From Kiritimatiellia bacterium (GTDB lineage: Bacteria > Verrucomicrobiota > Kiritimatiellia > RFP12 > UBA1067): DNA of 37,921 nt. Made by a program: the position numbers and the translations under genes. The first letter of the stretch is position 1, and each line of letters begins with the position of its first letter. This document shows positions 31,089 through 37,921 of the stretch, piece by piece. Under the pieces are notes generated by a model. It saw nothing but the letters and a program-made list of their open reading frames with translations. It did no database searches and was not told the origin of the DNA. The stretch is from contig JAFSTA010000078.1 of NCBI GenBank assembly GCA_017450695.1, forward strand, positions 1 through 37,921. The letters run 5' to 3'.

Positions 31089-34000
31089 ATGGCCCCGAGG
31101 ATAAGATTCGTGAACCACCAACACAGAACACAGAACTTAGAACTCGGACCCGAACGGGTAGTCCGCCGCCCGCGCTCACGCGGAAATACCCGGCTTCACA
31201 CGCTTACGCAGCCTCTCAGCTTTTCAGCTTCTCAGCAGGCGCGAGGCGTCCCGCTTCCCCGGCTTAACACGCTGGTGCGCCCCCCCCTGCTTCTCAGCCT
31301 CTCAGCTTTTCGGCTTCTCAGCAGGCGCGAAGCGCCCCGCTTCCCCTGTTTTTCAGCCTCTCAGCTGGCGCGAAGCGCCCGGCTTATCCTGCTCGGCCTG
31401 TTTCTGGCGGGGCGCGTCTTCGCCTTCGATTTCGACGCGGCTTGGGGACGGGTGGATCAAGCGGTCGCGCAAGGTCATCCGAGCACCGCGATCCGCGAAC
31501 TGACCGAGATCGAGAAAGAGGCCGTCTCCCTTCGCGAATGGGCGCAGGCGATCCGTTGTTCCGCCGTCCGCATTCTGGTTTCCCTCGACCTCGAAAAGAC
31601 CAAGATGGAGGAACTGCTTCCCGTCTTTTCCGATTTCGCAGAGGTGGCACCCGAACCGATGCGTCCGGGCTTGCAGCTGCTGGTCGCGCATCTGTACTGG
31701 ACCTACTATCGCGAGAACCATTGGCGTTTCCTCCATCGGTCTGCCTCCTCCGGAGACGCGGAACGCGATCCGGCGGCATGGTCGCGCGAACGGATTCTCG
31801 CCGAGATCGAATCCCGTTTCAAGCGGGTCTTGGCTTTTGAAACCGAGCTGCAACAGGTTCCGGTCGAAACCTATGCGCCGCTGTTGCAATCCGGTGCGCT
31901 TCCGGACGCCTGTCGCCCGACGCTTTACGATTTCGCGGTCTATGACATGCTGGACTTCTACCGTCAGACCGCCTACGCCCGTCCCGCCGACACACGCTGG
32001 ACGTTGAAGCCGTCCGGCGCCTGTTTCGCCTCTGCCGAGAAATTCCAGCAGTTCGTTCCCGACTCCCTGTCTGCGGAGTCCGTCCTCTTTCGCGGCATCC
32101 GCCTTCTTCAGAACCTTCTCCGTTTCCACGAGAAGGATACGGATCGGACCGCCTTTGCCGACGCGGACTTGGCGCGTCTGCAGTTTTGTTACGAGTTCGG
32201 AACGGGGCCGCGCGGGGCGAAGCAATACGCGGATGCGCTCGACCAGTTCATGTCGCGCAACCGCGCGATGGAAGTTTCCGTGCGCGCGGCCGCGCTTCGT
32301 GCGGAACTGGCCTGCGGCGGGGGGCAGGACTTCGGCTTGGCGCACTTGATCGCCTCGCGTGCCGTGGCGCGTTTCCCGGAAAGCGTGGGCGGAGTGGCCT
32401 GCCGCAAGTTGATCGAGCGGTTGGAAACGCCGTCGTTTTCCGTCCTGACGGAAGAGTCGTGGTGTGAGCCGTGGACGGAGCTGACGGTTCTGTACCGGAA
32501 TTTGTCCGACATCTTTCTTCGCCTGATCCCGTTGACGCCGCGCGAGGTCATGGAACTCGCACCGGTCGAGTGGGCGCGGCTTCAGAAGCCCGCTTCCCGC
32601 TCGTGGACACAAACGCTGCCGCCGGCGAGCGATTACAAGGAACACCGGTTTTCCGTTCCGATTCCCAAGGGGATCGCCCCCGGCCTGTATGCGCTGATTG
32701 CCTCGGACGATCCGACCTTCGAAAAAAACGGAACGGGCGTTGCGGTCAGGTTGATCCACGCGGGAGATCTGGCGGTTGTCACACGTACAGACCAACCTTC
32801 GGGTTTTGTCTTGCGCGCGACGGATGGAATGCCGGTTGCGGAGGCGACCGTCCAGCTGTGGGAGGCCTCGTCGGGCGCCAAGAAATCATGGCGTGCCGTC
32901 TCCGAAACGACTAGCGATGAGAACGGCGCGTTCGACCTCGGTTCCTTCCGCAAGGATGGACGGATCGTGGCGTGGACGACGGACGGACGGTGCGCGTTCG
33001 CCCCCTTCGAGTCGTCCTGGAGACGGGAGAAACGCAAGACGGCGGGAGAGCAGGTCGCGCTTTTTGCCGACCGGGCCGCGTACCGTCCCGGCGAAACGGT
33101 TTCCTTCTCCGGCGTCTGTTACGTTTCAAATCCCGACAAGGATCAGTTCCATGTTCTCTCCAACCGCACGGTTTCCGTTTCCTTGACGAATCCGAAAGGC
33201 AAGGGGATTGCGTCGCTGAAACTGGAGAGCGATGCCTACGGCGTCATTCACGGGGCGTTTCAGTTGCCGGAGAAGGAGGTCGGCACCTTCTCCCTGCGCG
33301 TGGAGAAACAATCCGTCGCGATTCCGGTGACGGAAAGCGCGGGCGAGAAGTTCGCCGTTCGTTTGCGTGTCGCCCAGAATGAAATCCGCTTCGGCGATCA
33401 GGTGCTCGCGGAAGGGATTGCGGAGACGGCCGGGAAACTGCCCCTTGCCGATGCCAAGGTCGCGTGGCGTGTCATGGTCGGCAAATGCGGAGCCGCGCCG
33501 GGGGGAGAACAGGTGATTGCAAGCGGGGAAATCATAACCGATTCGCGTGGGCATTTCCCGATTCTCTTCACGGCGGAAACGGATGCGGATGGAAAACTCG
33601 GCGAAAAGGATGTGTACCGGTATCGCGTGGTTGCGGAGGTGACGGATCGTTCCGGCGAAACGCACTCCGCCGACTGGTCGTGCCGCGTCGCCTCCGCGAT
33701 GTGGGAATCGGATGTCACGGTGGATGAGTACACGCTTTCCGATCGCCCCGTCTCGTTCCGCGTCGCGGTTCGGCAACTGAACGGCGGCGGTGTCGGCACG
33801 AAAGGGCGGCTGCGGATTTTTACGGTGCGGACGCCCACCCGCGTTCATCGCGATCCCTTGCTGACGGACGAGGAACGGTTGGTCGTTCCCGATTTGGCGG
33901 AGGAGGATGCCGCCAGCCGCGACTGGGAGATGTGGAAGGAGCAGGACGAGATCGCGTCGCAGCAGATTGCGACCGATGCCAACGGCCTCGCCAAGGGAAG

Positions 34001-37000
34001 CGTCCAGCTCCCTCCCGGAATGTATCGCTTCTCGTTCGAGACCAGCGACCACGCGGGAAAGCGCGTGGCCGCGCAAAAGACCTGCGCGGTTTTTGACAAG
34101 GCGGCGAAACGCATGGCGTTTCCCGTGTCCGACGTTCTCGCGGTCGAAAAGCGGGAACTCGCTCCGGGCGATACGCTTCGTTTCTTCTGGGGAACGGGAT
34201 ATCAGGACGCCCGTTTCTACACCGCGCTTCTGAAAGACGGCGCGAAACTCTTCGAGCGGTTCAATACACCGGGATGCTCGCAGGAATGCTTCGAGTTCCC
34301 GATCGACGACGCGATGTGCGGCGAACTCTTCCTGGTCACCTGCTTCGTTCGGGAAAACCGTATCTATACGCGTCGGGAACGAATTTCGGTGCCGTACAGA
34401 AACAGGCGACTTTCGCTTCGGTGGGAACGCTTCTCCTCCCGCCTCGCCGCCGAGGAAGAGGTGGACTGGGCGATTCGGGTTTCCGACGCGAATGGTGCGC
34501 CGGTTGCCGCCTCCGTGACCGCCACGATGTACGACCGTTCGCTCGACGCCGCTTCGCCTTTGGCGTGGCCTCGTTTCCAAACGCCGTTTGCGGCGGAAGA
34601 AACGAAACGTGCGGCGGAGTCCGTGCGCTTCTCGTTCGGCAACGGTCGTGCGTCTCTCGAAAACACCTGGAAACGCGAGAGTCGTGAGGAACCGGAGGAA
34701 TCGGACACGCCGCGTTACCGGCAATGGCGACGGGAGATCGTGCCCCGTTGGGAGGATGCTTCTTTCGGCGGGGTGAGATCGCGACTGCTGCGTACGCGCC
34801 TGTTGAGAAAGGGAGGCGCGGCAAAGCCCGAGCCAACCCCAACGGGAGTCTCCCCGCTTCACTTGGCGACAGCCGCACGTTCCCGCGTGCCCTTGCCGGA
34901 ACCATCCTCGTCCGTCCTCCCTGTCGGCAGATCGACGCGGCAAACCGCATGCTTCTTCCCCGCCGTGCAGACCGATACCAACGGCGTGGCGACCTTGTCG
35001 TTCAAGGCGCCGAAGAGTTTGACCGCTTGGCATCTCCGTCTGTTTGCGCATGATTCGCAACTGCGGTTCGCCGAACTGGATGACGCTTCGATCGTCACGC
35101 GCCGCGAACTGTCGGTGCAGGGGCTGCCGCCCCGTTTCGTGCGCGAACAAGATCATCTCTTCTTCTCCGCCCGTGTCACCCATGATTCCGAAAACGCCCG
35201 GCACGGTATGGCGCGACTGTTTGTGGAAGTGCGCGGTGCGGATGGGGAGGTGCGGTCGGAAACGCTTCTCGCTCCCGCCGTACAGAAGTTCCGTCTGGAT
35301 GCGCAGGGTACGGCGCAGGTCGAATGGCATTTGCAGATTCCGGACGGTGCGACCGGCATCACCTATCGCGTGACCGCCGAGACGACGGATCGTTTCCGCG
35401 ACAGCGAGGAAGGCGTCATTCCCGTCTTGTCGCGACAGGTGACGGTGCGGGAATCATTCCCGTTGCCCGCCGCCGGAGAGGAGTCCCGCCGGTGCGAGTT
35501 CATGCCGCTGGTTGCCTCGCTGGAGTCGCCCACCTTGCGGCATTCAGGGTTGACCGTACAGGGTGTCGTCTCACCCGTCAAATACGCAATGCGTTCTCTC
35601 GCGGATCTTCTGGACGCGCCCTGCGAAAGTGCGGAAGAACTGTTCGCGCGCGCGTTCGCGGCGGCGGTATGCGAGGCTGACGCGAAGAGGTCGGGTACGA
35701 ACGCGCTTTCCCGCGCCGATACGCTTCGCCTAGTCCGGATCCGCGAGGAGTCGATGCGGGGCTTGGCGGGACTACAGGTTTCCGGCGGGCTTTGGCCGTG
35801 GCTTTCGGGCGGAGAGGAAAATCTGGATGTTTCGCTCTCCATCCTCTCCGGCCTCGTCCGGTTGCAACGGCTGACCGGCGAGAAGTATCCGATCCTTCGT
35901 TCCGCGTTGCCGCAGCTCGACCGCAAGATGCGGGAAGTCACCCAGTCGCGCGGGCGACGGGGGGATGAAACGCGGCCCTTCACCGAGGCGATGTATCTGT
36001 ACGTCCGCGCTTCTTCCCTCGCCGATGTACCGATGGACGCCGAACAGAAACAATACTGGGAGCGGATGCTGGCGGAGGCACGGGAAACGTGGAAGGAAAT
36101 GGAGGTTGTCGATCGAACGCTGGTGGCACTGGCATTCCATCGGATGGGGGATCGAGAGCTGCCGCCGCTGATTCTCCAGTCTTTCGCGGATGCCGTGCGT
36201 ACACGGTTGCCTGACTTGAACATTTCTTGCGTCCCGGTGGCAAGGATGCTGGAGGCGTATCTCGAACTCGCGCGGGATGGAGGCGCGTGGAAGGAATGTC
36301 TGACATGGTTGCTTCTCCATCGCGGAGAGTCGGGGTGGGGAAGCGCACGAGAAACGGTGGAAGCTGCCGCCGCGATTCTGCTGACGGGGCAACGGACGGA
36401 TTCGGGTTCCCTTCCGCTTCCGGAACTCAAGCTGGGCGCGCGAAACGTGACCTGGCGGGATGCGGAGAACAATGGGGTCTCCGAGGAACGGATACCCGCG
36501 TCCGAAGTCTCTTCCGAAATGGGCAACATCACGTTACGCGGGCGGAACAACGGGGCGTCTGCCCCCGCGATGATTCATTGGAACTATCGCGAAAATCCGG
36601 AGTCGATTCACAGGGACGGGAAACCGCTATTCTATCTGCGGAAACGCTTCGGCATACGGGATCGTGTGACGGGCGATCTGATGCCCGTGCGGGATGTACT
36701 CGAACCGGGGACGGAAGTGGTGGTTTGCCTGGATTTCGAATCCGTCACTTCCTTGCGCTACGTGAGACTGCACGATGACCTCCCCGGCGGCGTGAGGTGC
36801 GAGGAACTCCCCGGAATCCGCCGGCAGAACGGATTGACCTACGAACAGCGTGTACACGAGACAGACACGGAGTTCTATTTCGAGAACTTGCCGAGCGGTG
36901 CCTTCCGCATCGACTACACCTGCCGGGCGGATCAATGCGGTCAATTCCAGGGAGGCAACACCTGGATCGAATGTGCGGCACGGCTCGAAACACGCGTGTA

Positions 37001-37052
37001 CAATTCGGACGCCGCCCAACTCCCCAATCTCCTCATCGATCGCAAGCAGTAG
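31089..37052 (+). CDS. Alpha-2-macroglobulin family protein, thioester residues lost
   Basis: A periplasmic protease-trap-like protein, 1987 residues from ATG 31089. An MG2-type domain with AYRPGETVSFSGVCYV lies near residue 665. The A2M domain with TDTNGVATLSFKAPKSLTAW lies near 1295, followed by an alpha-helical domain and a C-terminal MG-like domain. Where related large proteins have PYECAEQ, this one reads PCESAEE (about 1511-1517), so both thioester-forming residues are replaced (Cys to Ser, Gln to Glu). The start is uncertain. The signal peptide core LILLGLFLAGRVFA ends near residue 115, and residues about 35-100 are encoded by intergenic-type repeats. A CTG at 31365 would give a normal signal peptide, MARSARLILLG. 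No PBP1C gene is adjacent. Confidence 0.85.
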   Translation: MAPRIRFVNHQHRTQNLELGPERVVRRPRSRGNTRLHTLTQPLSFSASQQARGVPLPRLNTLVRPPLLLSLSAFRLLSRREAPRFPCFSASQLARSARLILLGLFLAGRVFAFDFDAAWGRVDQAVAQGHPSTAIRELTEIEKEAVSLREWAQAIRCSAVRILVSLDLEKTKMEELLPVFSDFAEVAPEPMRPGLQLLVAHLYWTYYRENHWRFLHRSASSGDAERDPAAWSRERILAEIESRFKRVLAFETELQQVPVETYAPLLQSGALPDACRPTLYDFAVYDMLDFYRQTAYARPADTRWTLKPSGACFASAEKFQQFVPDSLSAESVLFRGIRLLQNLLRFHEKDTDRTAFADADLARLQFCYEFGTGPRGAKQYADALDQFMSRNRAMEVSVRAAALRAELACGGGQDFGLAHLIASRAVARFPESVGGVACRKLIERLETPSFSVLTEESWCEPWTELTVLYRNLSDIFLRLIPLTPREVMELAPVEWARLQKPASRSWTQTLPPASDYKEHRFSVPIPKGIAPGLYALIASDDPTFEKNGTGVAVRLIHAGDLAVVTRTDQPSGFVLRATDGMPVAEATVQLWEASSGAKKSWRAVSETTSDENGAFDLGSFRKDGRIVAWTTDGRCAFAPFESSWRREKRKTAGEQVALFADRAAYRPGETVSFSGVCYVSNPDKDQFHVLSNRTVSVSLTNPKGKGIASLKLESDAYGVIHGAFQLPEKEVGTFSLRVEKQSVAIPVTESAGEKFAVRLRVAQNEIRFGDQVLAEGIAETAGKLPLADAKVAWRVMVGKCGAAPGGEQVIASGEIITDSRGHFPILFTAETDADGKLGEKDVYRYRVVAEVTDRSGETHSADWSCRVASAMWESDVTVDEYTLSDRPVSFRVAVRQLNGGGVGTKGRLRIFTVRTPTRVHRDPLLTDEERLVVPDLAEEDAASRDWEMWKEQDEIASQQIATDANGLAKGSVQLPPGMYRFSFETSDHAGKRVAAQKTCAVFDKAAKRMAFPVSDVLAVEKRELAPGDTLRFFWGTGYQDARFYTALLKDGAKLFERFNTPGCSQECFEFPIDDAMCGELFLVTCFVRENRIYTRRERISVPYRNRRLSLRWERFSSRLAAEEEVDWAIRVSDANGAPVAASVTATMYDRSLDAASPLAWPRFQTPFAAEETKRAAESVRFSFGNGRASLENTWKRESREEPEESDTPRYRQWRREIVPRWEDASFGGVRSRLLRTRLLRKGGAAKPEPTPTGVSPLHLATAARSRVPLPEPSSSVLPVGRSTRQTACFFPAVQTDTNGVATLSFKAPKSLTAWHLRLFAHDSQLRFAELDDASIVTRRELSVQGLPPRFVREQDHLFFSARVTHDSENARHGMARLFVEVRGADGEVRSETLLAPAVQKFRLDAQGTAQVEWHLQIPDGATGITYRVTAETTDRFRDSEEGVIPVLSRQVTVRESFPLPAAGEESRRCEFMPLVASLESPTLRHSGLTVQGVVSPVKYAMRSLADLLDAPCESAEELFARAFAAAVCEADAKRSGTNALSRADTLRLVRIREESMRGLAGLQVSGGLWPWLSGGEENLDVSLSILSGLVRLQRLTGEKYPILRSALPQLDRKMREVTQSRGRRGDETRPFTEAMYLYVRASSLADVPMDAEQKQYWERMLAEARETWKEMEVVDRTLVALAFHRMGDRELPPLILQSFADAVRTRLPDLNISCVPVARMLEAYLELARDGGAWKECLTWLLLHRGESGWGSARETVEAAAAILLTGQRTDSGSLPLPELKLGARNVTWRDAENNGVSEERIPASEVSSEMGNITLRGRNNGASAPAMIHWNYRENPESIHRDGKPLFYLRKRFGIRDRVTGDLMPVRDVLEPGTEVVVCLDFESVTSLRYVRLHDDLPGGVRCEELPGIRRQNGLTYEQRVHETDTEFYFENLPSGAFRIDYTCRADQCGQFQGGNTWIECAARLETRVYNSDAAQLPNLLIDRKQ
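31186..31385. repeat. CTCAGC octamer/GGCGCGAAGCGCC repeats overlapping the macroglobulin 5' end
   Basis: CCGGCTTCACACGCTTA is followed by three runs of octamers (GCCTCTCA, GCTTTTCA, GCTTCTCA), each ending in GGCGCGAGGCGTCC or GGCGCGAAGCGCC (the last at 31367-31379). A C8 tract lies at 31280-31287. The whole stretch is open in the macroglobulin frame and encodes FSAS/LSAF-type peptides. Confidence 0.85.
35622..35639 (+). other. Degenerate thioester site of the macroglobulin
   Basis: Codons TGC GAA AGT GCG GAA GAA encode CESAEE. The Ser codon (35628-35630) stands at the thioester Cys position and the last Glu codon (35637-35639) at the Gln position of the usual ECAEQ. A Cys two residues earlier is out of register for a CxEQ thioester. 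Confidence 0.75.
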
Positions 37053-37082
37053 GCTCCGCCGCCGCTTCCAAGTTTGAAGCTG

Positions 37083-37430
37083 TGAGCGGGACGCGCCCCG
37101 TCGCGACCGCTGCGTAGCGACGGCGCCCTCGCCGTCGGCTTCTCTCACGCGGAGTGCGAAAGGGGGACGCGTTTTTTTATCGCACGCGGAGACGCGGAGG
37201 CGCGGAGAATGGGAGGGACGCGCCCCGTCGCGACCGCTGCGTAGCGACGGCGCCCTCGCCGTCGGTTTCTCTCACGCGGAGGTGCGGGAAATGGGACGCG
37301 TTTTTTGTCTCGCGCGGAGACGCGGAGGCGCGGAGAATGGGAGGGGAGCGCTTGTCGCGACCGCTGCGGAGCGACGGCGCCCTCGCCGTCAGTTTCCCTC
37401 ACGCGGAGACGCGGGAAATGGAGCACGGTT
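37083..37430. repeat. 127-bp tandem satellite, about 2.7 copies
   Basis: The block CGCTGCGTAGCG followed by ACGGCGCCCTCGCCGTC begins at 37108, 37235 and 37362 (one base changed), an exact 127-bp period. Each unit contains nested hairpins (CGACGGCG-CCCT-CGCCGTCG) and a GGAGACGCGGAGGCGCGGAG purine-rich stretch. A 29-bp piece occurs inverted at 10001-10029. Confidence 0.9.
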
Positions 37431-37700
37431 TTCGCTTCACCCATTTGGTGAAGAATCGATCCCTTCTTATTCTCTTTCCAAACCTCGCTCGATTCTGCAA
37501 AACACCTCAATTTTCGGCCCGCTTCTCAGCCTCTCAGCTTCCCCGCTTCTCAGCTGGCGCGTAGCGCCATCAGTGGCTCTGCGTGAGAACCCAAACGAGG
37601 AATCTAGGGTAAAAGGAACAGGGAACGTTCCAATCGCTGACATCAGAAGGATCAGCGGAGAAAAACAGGTGTGCCGCCCCCTAAAATTCGGCGAATTCCA
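37431..37700. other. Intergenic repeats upstream of the PA14 gene
   Basis: No gene is seen. CTCAGC octamers with GGCGCGTAGCGCC (GTA loop instead of GAA) lie at 37525-37573. The 29-bp dispersed repeat, copy 2, is at 37580-37608. The rest, to 37700, shows nothing recognisable apart from a short GGGAACGTTCC palindrome. Confidence 0.7.
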
Positions 37701-37730
37701 TTGACAGTCCTCGTGGTTTTCTGCTTTAAT
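37701..37730 (+). promoter_or_regulatory. Strong sigma70-type promoter of the PA14 gene
   Basis: A perfect TTGACA (37701-37706) and TTTAAT (37725-37730) are 18 bp apart. The leader is about 26 nt and contains AAGGA before the start codon. Confidence 0.8.
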
Positions 37731-37763
37731 AATAACGACACCTAAAGTTAAGGATGGATCTGC

Positions 37764-37921
37764 ATGACGAGACAAAGCCTCTTTCGCCCCCTGTTCGCGC
37801 TGGCCGTCTTCGCCGCCGTGTTGTTGCCCGCGCCGCCCTGCCTCGCGACGGCCGCGCCGGGGCTTCTCGCCGAGTACTTCGACTTCGTGGACACGCCGCT
37901 GACCGACTTCCCCGACCTTTC
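37764..37921 (+). CDS. Secreted PA14-domain protein (5' part only)
   Basis: The gene runs off the window after 52 codons. The signal peptide MTRQSLFRPLFALAVFAAVL continues LPAPPCLATA and is followed at once by PGLLAEYFDF. GLxAEYF is the usual first strand of a PA14 domain, a glycan-binding beta-barrel found in secreted enzymes and adhesins. AAGGA lies about 9 nt upstream of the ATG. The rest of the protein, and so its function, is not visible. Confidence 0.75.
   Translation, partial: MTRQSLFRPLFALAVFAAVLLPAPPCLATAAPGLLAEYFDFVDTPLTDFPDL

Noticed and set aside
33126-35330. 734-codon minus-strand open frame
   Set aside because: Antisense to the macroglobulin gene; Arg-rich with no recognisable motif.
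35622-35624. Cys of PCESAEE as the active thioester cysteine
   Set aside because: The required CxEQ spacing would need Gln three residues after the Cys, where Ala stands, so it cannot form the usual thioester.
1-37921. tRNA or rRNA genes
   Set aside because: No T-arm GGTTCRAAT-type sequence with a cloverleaf context was found in the non-coding stretches on reading. No rRNA-like block was seen. A covariance-model scan would be decisive.

Overview
The window reads as chromosomal DNA of a GC-rich, Gram-negative bacterium. Outer-membrane and periplasmic proteins are evident: a polysaccharide export lipoprotein, a beta-barrel, a very large alpha-2-macroglobulin, and long signal-peptide proteins built from autotransporter-type beta-strand repeats or discoidin domains. 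This style of large repetitive secreted proteins, together with very repeat-rich intergenic DNA, suggests the PVC superphylum (Verrucomicrobiota/Kiritimatiellota-like). That placement is an inference from style, not from a marker gene.

Layout. 1-510: tandem 38/39-bp hairpin array and other repeats. 511-4420 (+): trpS, scpA, scpB and a secreted pectate-lyase/GH28-like beta-helix protein, tightly packed behind a good sigma70-type promoter. 4421-4568: hairpin array between convergent genes. 4569-9589 (-): thrS, infC and tkt, followed by a small lipoprotein. 9590-10091: repeats. 10092-14585 (-): 1497-residue secreted protein made of three large internal repeats. 14703-15232: repeats. 15233-18145 (-): pta-etfB-etfA. 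18152-18470: inverted repeat copy and a promoter with a G10 tract. 18471-22139 (+): 1222-residue secreted protein with two discoidin domains. 22140-22851: AT-richer element with terminal inverted repeats. 22852-29964 (+): five-gene exopolysaccharide polymerisation/export operon without glycosyltransferases. 30205-31044 (+): panC. 31089-37052 (+): alpha-2-macroglobulin family protein with a degenerate thioester site. 37053-37763: 127-bp tandem repeats and a promoter. 37764-end (+): start of a secreted PA14-domain protein.

How it works together. Housekeeping genes (translation: trpS, thrS, infC; chromosome segregation: scpAB; central metabolism: tkt, pta, etfBA, panC) alternate with envelope and secreted functions. 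The export operon probably makes and exports a polymer: periplasmic-facing polymerase, Wzc-like chain-length kinase, Wza-like lipoprotein and an outer-membrane barrel.

The most unusual content lies between genes. Three arrays consist of short perfect hairpins separated by a conserved hexamer (CTAAGT, or ACTTAG read from the other side). Stem sequences differ from unit to unit but stay complementary, and several loops are GNA triplets. Other families are octamers ending in GGCGCGAAGCGCC, 10-bp-phased TCGAT units, heptamers and a 127-bp satellite. Homopolymeric G tracts lie at the 5' ends of exported-protein genes and may be phase-variation switches. infC appears to start at an AUC codon.
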